From Pseudomonadota bacterium (lineage in GTDB: Bacteria > Pseudomonadota > Gammaproteobacteria > Burkholderiales > JABEVD01): DNA of 60,524 bases. Below are positions 51,572-59,572 of the stretch, one piece after another; position 1 is the stretch's first letter, and the number at the start of each line of letters is the position of its first letter. A program made the position numbers and the translations under genes. The notes under the pieces were generated by a model. The model worked only from the letters and a program-made list of their open reading frames with translations, was not told the origin of the DNA and searched no databases. The stretch covers positions 1 to 60,524 of the forward strand of contig JAKBJU010000015.1 in assembly GCA_021835845.1 (NCBI GenBank), given 5' to 3'.

Positions 51572-53218
51572 TCAGTCGTAATGCCGGAAGCGCACGTCGT
51601 TCTTGCCGGTTTTCTTGACTTCGTACATCAGTTCGTCCGCCATGTTCATGATGTCGGGGAATGTCGAGGTCACCCTGGCGAAGCGTATGACGCCGATGCT
51701 TGCGGTAACGGGCGGGAAATCCTGCAATGCGCTGTTCACCGCAGCGAAGATCTTCCTGCCGACTTCCGTGGCGGTTTCCGGGCCGGTTTCCGGCAGCAAC
51801 ATGGCGAATTCATCGCCGCCCAACCGGGCGAGCAGGTCGTTCGAGCGCAGGACGGAGCGCAGGGCACCGGCTATCGCCCTCAGCGCTGCATCCCCGATGT
51901 CATGGCCCCGCGTGTCGTTCAACTGCTTGAAATTGTCCAGATCCAGATAGATCACCGAAAGCGGGTGTCCGTAACGCTTCGAGCGCTCGACTTCGGAATT
52001 GCCTGCCTCGACGAAGCCGCGCCGGTTTTGCAGGTCGGTCAGCGCATCGCGCGTCGCGTTCACGTGCGCCATCTCATACTGCATGCGCAATTGTGAAAAC
52101 TGCCTCGCCAGCACCAGCGCGAGCAGCAGCACTTCGACCGTGACCGCCAGCAGGCCGAGATGTTCGATATAAATCGTATACATTCCCCCCAGCCTGCCGA
52201 GGGAAATGGACAATGCGCCCAATACGAAAAACACCAGCACCGCAGACAGATACATCGGCGCGGAGAAATGCCCCTGACGAGTGCGCACTATGCCCGACAG
52301 CAAACCATAACCCAGAAACAGTCCCACCCCGGCGCGGTCGAGTTCCAGCGACCAGTTCGGTTTGAACAGCGCCAGAAGAACGAATGCCGCAAACAGGCCG
52401 AGCAGCGCCATGCCCGCCCCGTAAAGCCGGGGATTGGATGCGCTTGTGACATCCAGCAAGCGCAAGACGAACAGCACATAACTGCAATTGGAGAGCAGGA
52501 TGGGGAAGCTGATCAGGTAGAACCAGTGAAATCCGAGCAAATCCGGGTAAACCAGCAGTGCGGTACCGTTGTAAAGCAGATTTCCGAGGATGAACAGGGC
52601 ATAGAATCCGTCCGTTGCGTTGCGCCGGATGCCTGCCAGCACGGCATAATAAAACATCAGGCCGAGCAAAACGCCCATGCAAAGCAGCGTCACGGCGTCA
52701 CCCGGCTGGATCGCCTGCCGATAATGCGCCAGCGTATCCAGGTAAGGCACGGGTTGCGCCAGCAAGAAAGGGGAGGAAATTTCGGTTACCAGCCGGTAAT
52801 GCCCGGGTTGCAGCGTGAACTCGCGGCCGTGCCGCAGAAAGAAGGGACTGGGATCCCTGCTTTGAATGCCCCCTGCTGCTTCCGCAACCAGTTGGCCCCG
52901 GTCGTCGAAAATCCTGTGATGGAACCGGCCTATCACGCTGGAATTCTTGAAATCCACCACCAGATGCGTGGTCTGCCCGATCTCGAAATTCCCCAGCCAT
53001 AAAAAGTGTCCGCCGGTTCTGTCGAGCTTGTCGACGGGCGACATTCCGGCGCATTGCAGTTCCGCCGATTCGGCACAATGCGAGTATGGCGGCACTTCAT
53101 ACCATTGCCCGGAAAGCTTCAATGGCTGGGCTTTGCAGGGCAGCCAGATGAATGTCAGGAGCAGCAGCGCAGACAGCCACCTGGCTGCGCCTATCGCGTT
53201 GATGGAAAATTTGCGCAT
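51572..53218 (-). CDS. Diguanylate cyclase with 7TM-DISM sensor
   Basis: 548 aa. A signal peptide leads to a periplasmic beta domain (about 35-165), then seven helices of the 7TMR-DISM type (about 185-380), a short coil and a GGDEF domain. The active site GGDEF is intact (LARLGGDEFAML), and the product-inhibition site RxxD is present five residues upstream (RSND). It should synthesise c-di-GMP in response to an extracellular ligand. It follows the EAL gene on the same strand after a 171-bp gap. Confidence 0.93.
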   Translation of the reverse strand: MRKFSINAIGAARWLSALLLLTFIWLPCKAQPLKLSGQWYEVPPYSHCAESAELQCAGMSPVDKLDRTGGHFLWLGNFEIGQTTHLVVDFKNSSVIGRFHHRIFDDRGQLVAEAAGGIQSRDPSPFFLRHGREFTLQPGHYRLVTEISSPFLLAQPVPYLDTLAHYRQAIQPGDAVTLLCMGVLLGLMFYYAVLAGIRRNATDGFYALFILGNLLYNGTALLVYPDLLGFHWFYLISFPILLSNCSYVLFVLRLLDVTSASNPRLYGAGMALLGLFAAFVLLALFKPNWSLELDRAGVGLFLGYGLLSGIVRTRQGHFSAPMYLSAVLVFFVLGALSISLGRLGGMYTIYIEHLGLLAVTVEVLLLALVLARQFSQLRMQYEMAHVNATRDALTDLQNRRGFVEAGNSEVERSKRYGHPLSVIYLDLDNFKQLNDTRGHDIGDAALRAIAGALRSVLRSNDLLARLGGDEFAMLLPETGPETATEVGRKIFAAVNSALQDFPPVTASIGVIRFARVTSTFPDIMNMADELMYEVKKTGKNDVRFRHYD

Positions 53219-53389
53219 GCGGGATGGTCAGGCCAGAAACGGCCAGAAAAAGACCTGCTTCAAATGCATTTTCTCCCCGGACAAAGGGTTCGCGAGCTTG
53301 TTTCCATCATGATGACCTTGAATCGTTCTTATTGCAACGATGACGAACGTCCGTAACCGGTACTTTGATGAACTTCCGATAACTGCCGT

Positions 53390-54175
53390 TCACGCCTTTT
53401 TGAACAGCATCTTGAGCTGCTCAATGGGGGCCGGCTTGACGAAAAAGAATCCCTGGTAGTGATTGCAGCCGCTATCCTGGAGGAACCGCCATTGCTCTGC
53501 TGTCTCCACCCCTTCGGCAATGACGTCCAGTCCCAGGCTTTTCGCCATGGCAATGATCGTGCTGACAATCGCCTTGTCGCTGCTGTCGACGGCCAGGTCG
53601 CGGATGAACGACTGGTCGATCTTGAGCTGACTGAGGGGGAGCCGCTTGAGGTATTGCAAGGAGGAATAGCCGGTGCCGAAATCATCCAGCGAAAACCCGA
53701 CGCCGATCCGCTTCAATGCGTTCATGATGCTAATGGTGTCTTCAATGTTTTCCAGCAACATGCTTTCGGTCAGTTCCAGCTTGAGCAGATCGGGGTTGAT
53801 GGCATGATCCCGCACCGCAGCCTGGACTTGCAATACAAAATCGGCCTGGTGGAACTGCTTTGCACTGACGTTGACCGACAGGACAAGGTTTCGTGTCGAC
53901 TCATTGCCCTCCCATGCCTTGATTTGTGCGCAAGCCGATTCCAGCACCCAAAGACCCATGGGCAGGATCAGCCCGGTTTCCTCAGCCAGTGGAATGAATT
54001 GCGCAGGAGACACCAGACCGTGTTCAGGATGCAGCCAGCGGATCAGCGCCTCGGCGCCAACCGGACGGCGTAAGCCATCCACCTGAATTTGATAATGCAA
54101 ATGAAATTGCCGCTTCTCGAGCGCCTTGCGCAATTCGCCCTCAAGCGCTACGTGGGCATTGATGGCCTCTTGCAT
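53390..54175 (-). CDS. EAL-domain c-di-GMP phosphodiesterase, N-terminally shortened
   Basis: 261 aa, consisting of just the EAL domain. All catalytic motifs are present: EALIRW (E42), ELTES, DDFGTGYSS (164-172), KID (185-187) and EGVET. The start MQEAINAHVALEGELRKAL corresponds to the linker that in GGDEF-EAL proteins follows the GGDEF domain, usually preceded by F-D-P-E. Here the codons just before ATG also read L-D-P-E, and then an in-frame TGA closes the hemerythrin gene. The piece therefore looks like the 3' end of a larger gene. No ribosome-binding site of its own is evident. Confidence 0.88.
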   Translation of the reverse strand: MQEAINAHVALEGELRKALEKRQFHLHYQIQVDGLRRPVGAEALIRWLHPEHGLVSPAQFIPLAEETGLILPMGLWVLESACAQIKAWEGNESTRNLVLSVNVSAKQFHQADFVLQVQAAVRDHAINPDLLKLELTESMLLENIEDTISIMNALKRIGVGFSLDDFGTGYSSLQYLKRLPLSQLKIDQSFIRDLAVDSSDKAIVSTIIAMAKSLGLDVIAEGVETAEQWRFLQDSGCNHYQGFFFVKPAPIEQLKMLFKKA

Positions 54176-54190
54176 CTCCGGATCGAGTCT

Positions 54191-54667
54191 TCATGGGGTT
54201 CGCGATCCTGGTTTCTCGTTCGCTTCGCTCGACAGGAGGTACTCCGAGTACAGGTTCTTGCCGATGGGGTTCCTGTCGCTCGTTCTGGCATATTCCGCAA
54301 TCTTCAGGTCTTCATGCGCCACATGCTGGCCGAGCCACTTGTTGAGAAAATACAGCAGGTCTTCTGGGGATTCTCTGCGGCGGCTGATTTTCGCCAGCAT
54401 CGTGTTCAGTTGCATCAATAATTCGGTATGGATGAGTGCGTGTTCGTGGACCCCGGGGTAGCCGATCTCGTGCATCAGGTTCTCTTCGCTGATGAAATGG
54501 AATTCGGTGAATTTCTTCAGTTCCACCATTATCCAGCGCACTCGCTGCTCCGGTTCTCCGGTCTTGATTGCGATATCCAGTTTGCGGCAGAGCAGGATCA
54601 GGATGCGATGCTGTGTATCGATCAGATCGTTGTCCAGCTCCAGCTTTTTTTCCCAATGGATATACAT
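54191..54667 (-). CDS. Bacteriohemerythrin
   Basis: 158 aa. The four-helix, di-iron, O2-binding fold is visible by its ligands: HW near the start, DTQHRIL, FHFISEENLM, HEHALIHTELL and HVAHED. ATG 54667 follows GGGGAACAAT; the open frame to 54754 is not hemerythrin-like. The ORF is in the same frame as the downstream EAL gene, with a single TGA (54191-54193) and five codons between them. Hemerythrin domains fused to signalling domains sense oxygen or iron; here the fusion seems split. Confidence 0.9.
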   Translation of the reverse strand: MYIHWEKKLELDNDLIDTQHRILILLCRKLDIAIKTGEPEQRVRWIMVELKKFTEFHFISEENLMHEIGYPGVHEHALIHTELLMQLNTMLAKISRRRESPEDLLYFLNKWLGQHVAHEDLKIAEYARTSDRNPIGKNLYSEYLLSSEANEKPGSRTP

Positions 54668-54891
54668 ATTGTTCCCCGGAATTTTCGGGCAGGCATTCGC
54701 GATTGTCCCGATTCTGTGCCGGGCTTTCGATAATATACAATATCGTGCATTCATGGCATTTCCGCCTTCAGCCGAATCTATATTTCTTGACTAAATGATT
54801 TTGACCGGTGGAGAATAGCGGGAGATAAGTTTGGAAGATACATCGTCGGACCGATAATGCCAACGGGTCGAGGCTCAGACACCATTTCTTG

Positions 54892-55896
54892 CTAGAGCGT
54901 GATCGCGAGATAGGCCGCGTAGAGCATGCCGTTCAGAAGCAGCGACCAGACCGGAAGTCCGGCCCGGCGGACGCTGATTCTGAGCCATGCTGCTGCGATC
55001 AGGGTGAGGGCGACGCCGCTCAGCACCTCGATGCGCGGCTGCCAGGGCGTCAGCATGATGCCAATCGCGGGAAGCAGGGTGCCCTGGAACACCATCGCGC
55101 CGGTGATGTTGCCGAAGGCGAGCGTGTCCCTGCCGCGCCTCGCCCACAGGATGCTGTTCACCTTCTCGGGGAGTTCGGTCGCAACCGGAATCACGAGCAG
55201 AGAGAGCAGGAGCGGGGAGATGCCGAGTATGTGCGACACCCCCTCCACGCCGGAAATGAATCCCTTCGCGCCGAAGACGAGCAGGGCGAGCCCCATGCCG
55301 AGCTGCATCAGGATGGTGGGGATGCTGGTCGGCAGGCCGAGCCTGGCGAGGAACATCCGCTCTCCCGCCTCGGTGCCGTGGCCCTCTTCCACGAGCTGGC
55401 TCGATGCATGCAGCGTCAGCATGATGTAGACGAAATAGACGAGGGCCAGCGTCAGACTGAGCCCCGCGCGCAGGTAGCGCAATTCCTGCGGAACGTACAT
55501 CGCAGCCGCCGAGATGGAAAATGCCAGCAGGAAGAAGTTGATGTCGCGCACGAAGCCGCTCCGCTCCGGGCTGATCCGGCCCTGCAATCCGCGCCCCTTC
55601 AGCACGGCAAGCGCCATGAGGCAGGTCGAGAGCGTCGAGAGCATGAGCGGCGCGCCCAGGATGGAGCCGACGCCGATCTCCTCGTTGACATCGACATCGC
55701 TGGTCCCGGCGAGCAGGGCGAGCAGCGGAACCATGGTTTCCGGCAGCGCCGTGCCGATGGCTGCGAAGAGCGATCCCGTCACCCCTTCCGAAATTCCCAG
55801 CTTCTCCCCCAGATGCTCCAGGGCATTGGTGAAGAGCTCGGATGCCGCGAGGATGACGAGCAGCATCGCTGCGAGTTCGAGTGCGTAGCCTGTCAT
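54892..55896 (-). CDS. Sodium/calcium exchanger family cation antiporter
   Basis: 334 aa with about ten helices in two inverted halves. The alpha-repeats carry the ion-binding acidic residues: GTALPETMVPLL in the first half and PVATELPEKVNSI in the second. Exports Ca2+ (or another cation) in exchange for Na+ or H+. The long minus-strand frame over the same bases in another register is not used. The 136 bp between this gene and the hemerythrin start region show no further gene. Confidence 0.92.
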   Translation of the reverse strand: MTGYALELAAMLLVILAASELFTNALEHLGEKLGISEGVTGSLFAAIGTALPETMVPLLALLAGTSDVDVNEEIGVGSILGAPLMLSTLSTCLMALAVLKGRGLQGRISPERSGFVRDINFFLLAFSISAAAMYVPQELRYLRAGLSLTLALVYFVYIMLTLHASSQLVEEGHGTEAGERMFLARLGLPTSIPTILMQLGMGLALLVFGAKGFISGVEGVSHILGISPLLLSLLVIPVATELPEKVNSILWARRGRDTLAFGNITGAMVFQGTLLPAIGIMLTPWQPRIEVLSGVALTLIAAAWLRISVRRAGLPVWSLLLNGMLYAAYLAITL

Positions 55897-56020
55897 GTTT
55901 TTCCGTGAACTGAGTTCCTGAATGGATTATGGGGCCTGGAAACGGCCATGGCAATTTATGGGCAGGGATCGTGTGCGACGAGGCATGTGGGGCGAGCCTC
56001 GGCCGTGGTAGGATGATGCC

Positions 56021-56449
56021 ATGGAAATCAGAACGGTCGGCTGGGGCTCGCTCCTGATGGCGAAGTCGCTCGAACTTCGGAAGGCGGTCTTCGTGTCCGA
56101 GCAGAGCGTGCCGCCGGAGCTGGAGATCGACGAAATGGACGAGGCGGCGATCCATTTCTTGCTGCTCCTGGAGGGAGAAGTTGCTGCGACGCTGAGGCTC
56201 CTCCCTCAAGACAATTGCGTCAAGATAGGGCGGGTCGCCGTCAGAAGGGAGCTCCGTTCGACGGGGCTCGGCACAGAATTGATGAAAGCAGCGCTTGCGC
56301 ATGCCCTCCGGGCTGGCTTTCCGGAAGCGATCCTGGATGCGCAGCTCGATTCGATCCCCTTTTACGAGAAGCTGGGTTTTTCCGCCGAAGGGGAGATTTT
56401 CATGGATGCCGGCATCCCCCACAGGGGCATGAGGCTGAAGCTCGCCTGA
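56021..56449 (+). CDS. GNAT family N-acetyltransferase (YjcF-like)
   Basis: 142 aa. The acetyl-CoA site (motif A) is VKIGRVAVRRELRSTGLGTELM with the R-x-x-G-x-G core. The front RKAVFVSEQSVPPELEIDEMDE-AIHFL is the form found in the YjcF/ElaA-like group. Motif B is FYEKLGFSAEGEIFMDAGIPH. Substrate unknown. No close operon partner. Confidence 0.9.
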   Translation: MEIRTVGWGSLLMAKSLELRKAVFVSEQSVPPELEIDEMDEAAIHFLLLLEGEVAATLRLLPQDNCVKIGRVAVRRELRSTGLGTELMKAALAHALRAGFPEAILDAQLDSIPFYEKLGFSAEGEIFMDAGIPHRGMRLKLA

Positions 56450-56480
56450 AGCCTGCCTTTCAACAGCTGTTTCACGATCG

Positions 56481-56499
56481 GGCATTGCCCGGCAATGCC
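56481..56499. terminator. Hairpin between convergent genes
   Basis: GGCATTGCC-C-GGCAATGCC has 9-base perfect arms, 32 bp behind the GNAT stop, in the 193-bp gap before the convergent hepT. Without a T-run it is only a candidate terminator. Confidence 0.3.
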
Positions 56500-56642
56500 G
56501 CCGCCCCATTTGATGCCAAGCCGTGATAGCATTGCCGAAAACGGAAAATAAATGCAAAAGGAAATCGAAACCAGGGGGAATATGGAATTGCGCGCAACGC
56601 GTGGATGGGAATGGCCTTCACAATCCGGCAAGCCCAAGGATT

Positions 56643-56990
56643 CTATCGATTTGTGCCGGAATTCTGTTCAAGCATGGCCTTGATGGCATCCTCAAGCGCT
56701 TGAAGGTGTTTGTCGATCACGTCTGCCACAGTCTGCGGATCGATATCGCCCAGGTAATTATGCACGAGGATATTGCGAAAACCGCTGATATCTCGCCAGG
56801 GAATATTGGGAAAGGCCGCCTTTTTATCTTCCGGCAGCAATTGGGTGGCTTCGGAAAGGGTCTGCAGATTTCGCAGCGCGGCATCGTACAGCACTTCATC
56901 CTCGACGATATTGCCGCGCATCCGGGCGCGCCGGATCCTCGCGATGGCATCCAGGATGTGCAGCCCATAAGGCTGCCAGGGTTTGCTCAT
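56643..56990 (-). CDS. hepT: HepT-like HEPN toxin (DUF86)
   Basis: 115 aa. HEPN ribonuclease with the signature R-x4-H-x-Y at R72, H77, Y79 (FRNILVHNYLGD). In the characterised HepT/MntA pairs the tyrosine is AMPylated by the partner, which silences the toxin. Helical throughout. Start overlaps the mntA stop (ATGA), the standard layout with the nucleotidyltransferase first. Confidence 0.92.
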   Translation of the reverse strand: MSKPWQPYGLHILDAIARIRRARMRGNIVEDEVLYDAALRNLQTLSEATQLLPEDKKAAFPNIPWRDISGFRNILVHNYLGDIDPQTVADVIDKHLQALEDAIKAMLEQNSGTNR

Positions 56991-57277
56991 AATTCCACAG
57001 CTTCGCCGATCACATGCTCGCGGATATGCCGGTTGAGCTCGTGTTCCGGAACCAGTTCCACTTTCCGGTGCAGCAGATTTTCGAGATCTGCGGCAAGGGG
57101 CATTCGTTGCGTGAACAGATCGTAGCCGTGTGGAAGATCGACCAGAAAATCCACGTCGCTGTCGTCCTTTTCTTCCCGACGCGCAACTGAACCAAACACA
57201 CGGATGTGCCGCGCGCCGTACCGACGCGCCAGGGCTTCGATCTGATTTCTGTTTCGTCTCAATTCATCCAGCAGCAT
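56987..57277 (-). CDS. mntA: MntA-like minimal nucleotidyltransferase antitoxin
   Basis: 96 aa. The NTase motif GS-x-A-R-x-E-x(4)-SD-x-D is complete: FGSVARREEKDDSDVDFLV, with catalytic D41 and D43. It should AMPylate the HepT tyrosine. ATG 57277 is chosen because AGGAGG lies 5 bases before it; the open frame up to 57364 gives residues unlike the family. Confidence 0.92.
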   Translation of the reverse strand: MLLDELRRNRNQIEALARRYGARHIRVFGSVARREEKDDSDVDFLVDLPHGYDLFTQRMPLAADLENLLHRKVELVPEHELNRHIREHVIGEAVEL

Positions 57278-57391
57278 TCCTGCCTCCTGTCCCTGGAAGA
57301 CCATCCCGGTGCAATTATACCGCTCTGGCCTGAGGTCGTTTGCCATTTCAGGCAATCGTACCATGCCTCGTCATGAATTTGGACAGCCGGA

Positions 57392-57541
57392 ATGGACATG
57401 GTCTCCAAAGAACTTTTCAAGCCACATTCCAGGAAACCGGAATTTGTCGCATTTCTGACCAGAATTGCGACTAAGGAAGCCCCGAACAAGTCGCACATGG
57501 GCCGCTTCGTTTTCCCGGCAATGCGCACCACGGGGGAATAA
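57392..57541 (+). CDS. Possible 49-aa ORF
   Basis: ATG 57392 to TAA 57541 reads MDMVSKELFKPHSRKPEFV and ends RFVFPAMRTTGE. The composition is plausible, but there is no strong ribosome-binding site and no known family. It fills most of the 308-bp gap between mntA and tpm, in which I see no other feature. Confidence 0.25.
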   Translation: MDMVSKELFKPHSRKPEFVAFLTRIATKEAPNKSHMGRFVFPAMRTTGE

Positions 57542-57585
57542 ATCAGTGGTTCCCTGAAGAAGGTCGGCTGACGAAATATCGTTTT

Positions 57586-58248
57586 CTAGCGCAATTCCAC
57601 CAGGAACACGCATTCCTGCAGGCGGGAGAGGCCGCGCTGCCTGAAGCGCGCATTCCGCTCCAGATTGAGCGCGTCGATTTCGGCGAGAAGCGAGACGCTC
57701 GCGTGCTTTCCATAGAGCTCCTGCACTTCCCGCCTCGAAACGGCAAAGGGCGGGCCCTGCATTTCCTTCTCGTCGTAATCCAGGGTGATCAGCAGGATCC
57801 TGGTGCCGGGCGGCAGAATGGCGGCCATGCGGGAAATGTAGCGCTCGCGCATTTCCGGAGGCAGTGCGATCAGGGAAGCCCGGTCGTACACCGCCCCGAC
57901 ATTTTCGAGCATGGAACGGTCGAGATCGAAGAAGTCGCCGCACAGGATGCGGATGCCGCCCGATTCGTGCGAATCGAATTTTCCCTGGGGCGAATGCCGC
58001 GGAGTCATTCCGTTCTCTTCGAAGAAGGCTTTTGCCGCGATCGCGCTCAGCTCCACCCCCAGAACGGGAAATCCCTGGCTGTCCAGCCAGATCATGTCGC
58101 GGCTCTTGCCGCACAGCGGGACGAATACCGGACTGCCCCGGTCAAGCTGCAGCTGCTGCCAGTATTCGCGCAGGTACGGGTTGTAGTCGTTTTGATGGAA
58201 GCCGATCTCCTCCTTTTCCCAGCGCTCCAGCCAGAAATCCTTTTTCAT
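57586..58248 (-). CDS. tpm: Thiopurine S-methyltransferase
   Basis: 220 aa. SAM-dependent methyltransferase of the TPMT family; bacterial members methylate selenium, tellurium or thiol compounds. Conserved pieces: MKKDFWLERWEKEEIGFHQ, FVPLCGKSRDMIWL, VLGVELS, YDRASLIALPPEMRERY and LITLDYDEKEMQGPPFAVS. ATG 58248 follows GGGAGAGTGA; the open frame further upstream runs into a transposase fragment on the other strand. Confidence 0.94.
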   Translation of the reverse strand: MKKDFWLERWEKEEIGFHQNDYNPYLREYWQQLQLDRGSPVFVPLCGKSRDMIWLDSQGFPVLGVELSAIAAKAFFEENGMTPRHSPQGKFDSHESGGIRILCGDFFDLDRSMLENVGAVYDRASLIALPPEMRERYISRMAAILPPGTRILLITLDYDEKEMQGPPFAVSRREVQELYGKHASVSLLAEIDALNLERNARFRQRGLSRLQECVFLVELR

Positions 58249-58289
58249 TTCACTCTCCCTGTATTTCAAGCTTCCTGGATTTTCCCACA

Positions 58290-58512
58290 TCCGGGCCGAA
58301 TCAGAAACCGAAGCGCCGTAAGTTGCGGCATCGCGGACTGGATCTCGTCAACCAGATGTACCTCTTCTCTGCGGCGGCTTACAATCTGGTGCGGATGCGA
58401 AGTTTATTGGTGTGCGGCACCGAAAATCCGTCCAGAACCTGAGAAAACAGGGAAAATGGCTCGAAAACAGCTTGTCAAGGCCGTAAAAACAGTGATTCAG
58501 GCCGAAAAATAG
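58290..58512 (+). pseudogene. Transposase C-terminal fragment (IS5/IS1182-like)
   Basis: A plus-strand frame reads RRKLRHRGLDLVNQMYLFSAAAYNLVRMRSLL, the conserved C-terminal helix of DDE transposases of the IS5/IS1182 type (xHRGxxxVxxxFxxxAAAYNLVRL). It stops at 58442; a second frame (MARKQLVKAVKTVIQAEK) runs to 58512, so the tail may carry a frameshift. The 5' part is missing, replaced by the start region of tpm. The 53-bp repeat follows immediately. Confidence 0.65.
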
Positions 58513-58565
58513 ATCAGGCGACTGGGGGACGGGGAAATAATCATGACATTTTCAGCAGCCTGTTA
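58513..58565. repeat. 53-bp IS end, copy B
   Basis: Same sequence as at 5670-5722 with one mismatch. It starts right after the stop of the second transposase frame and ends CAGCAGCCTGTTA, as expected for the right terminal region of that element. Confidence 0.8.
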
Positions 58566-58621
58566 TAGATTCGGCATGAATAGGGTATAACCTTTCAGGT
58601 TGATAAAATGTCAGCTCCTAC

Positions 58622-59014
58622 ATGGAAAAAGACGATGGCAGGAAGCTCAGCGCGCCGGAGCTAAAAGAGAGGCGCAAACAGGTGATCCGGGCATACAAGC
58701 GCGGATTGAACAAGAAGCAGATTAGCCGGGATTTGGGGTTGAGTTATCCGGCAGTGCGCAACATCATTGCGCGCCACGAGCAACATGGAGCCGAATCGCT
58801 GACTCCGGGTAAGAAGGGGCGCAAGGTAGGAGAAAAGCGGACGCTGACTGAAGCTCAGGAGGCAGATATTCGTCGGCTTATCTGCGAGAAGCGTCCCGAG
58901 CAAATGAAGATGGAATTTGCGCTGTGGAACCGTGCTGCGGTGATGCAATTGATTGAGTGGGATTGCGGGATCAAGTTAAATGACCTCCGGCTTTGCCGGA
59001 GTTCACTTAACTAA
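58622..59014 (+). pseudogene. IS630-family transposase, N-terminal fragment
   Basis: 130 aa. The helix-turn-helix start of IS630-type transposases is clear: LKERRKQVIRAYKRGLNKKQISRDLGLSYPAVRNII and TEAQEADIRRLICEKRPEQMKMEFALWNRAAVMQLI. Homology ends at about DCGIKL (58973). The DDE catalytic domain is missing and replaced by a 39-bp palindrome that supplies the stop. Inactive. Confidence 0.8.
58974..59012. repeat. 39-bp palindromic element at the transposase break point
   Basis: Arms of 18 bases (AGTTAAATGACCTCCGGC and its near reverse complement) match in 16 positions around a TTT loop; the core CTCCGGC-TTT-GCCGGAG is perfect. Such REP-like units are usually multicopy, but only one is seen in this window. 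It lies exactly at the truncation of the IS630 transposase. Confidence 0.6.
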
Positions 59015-59082
59015 TTGATTTCTATGAGGATGATTTGCTGTTATTTGGTCATTATCCAGCCCATCAAAACATAGGCAACACT

Positions 59083-59568
59083 ATGAAACAAAATGAAAAA
59101 ATAGGCGTCATCTTTATCTGCATGGGCAACATCTGCCGCTCCCCGACAGCGGAGGCGGTGTTCAGGAAAATGGCGGAAGAGGCGGGGCTCATCGAAAGGG
59201 TTTTCATCGATTCCGCGGGCACCCACGACTACCATGTCGGAAGCCCCCCGGACGAGCGCTCGATGCGCGCTGCGAAGGGACGCGGCTACGACATGAGCGG
59301 CTTGCGCGCGAGGCAGGTGGAGGCGAATGATTTCCTGCATTTCGACTACATCCTCGCCATGGACAGGAACAATCTCGCGATACTGAAGCGCATCGCCGCC
59401 CCCGGATTGCAGGGCAAGGCGAGGCTTTTCATGGAATTCAGCGGCGATTTTGCGGACCTTGAAGTGCCGGACCCCTATTACGGGGGCGCCCAGGGCTTCG
59501 AGACCGTGCTCGACAGGGTGGAAAGCGCATCCAGGGGGCTGCTCGCAGAAATCGCGGCAGCCCGCTAG
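59083..59568 (+). CDS. Low-molecular-weight protein-tyrosine phosphatase
   Basis: 161 aa. The P-loop C-x5-R-S is FICMGNICRSPTAEAVF (C13, R19), and the general acid lies in the DPYYGG motif near residue 125. The family dephosphorylates BY-kinases or other tyrosine phosphates; a link to the EPS kinase 38 kb away is only possible. ATG 59083 starts the family-type lead. The 5' flank is the IS630 fragment, so its promoter region may be new. Convergent with rne, 4 bp apart. Confidence 0.93.
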   Translation: MKQNEKIGVIFICMGNICRSPTAEAVFRKMAEEAGLIERVFIDSAGTHDYHVGSPPDERSMRAAKGRGYDMSGLRARQVEANDFLHFDYILAMDRNNLAILKRIAAPGLQGKARLFMEFSGDFADLEVPDPYYGGAQGFETVLDRVESASRGLLAEIAAAR

Positions 59569-59572
59569 GAGC

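Noticed and set aside
54191-54193. TGA between hemerythrin and EAL as a selenocysteine codon
   Set aside because: No SECIS-like hairpin was recognised behind it, no Sec genes are in the window, and hemerythrin-EAL linkers have no reason to carry Sec. A nonsense mutation or separate genes is simpler.
54875-56557. 560-aa minus-strand open frame
   Set aside because: Overlaps the cation antiporter in another register of the same strand and is antisense to the GNAT. It is Ala/Arg/Gly-rich without domains.
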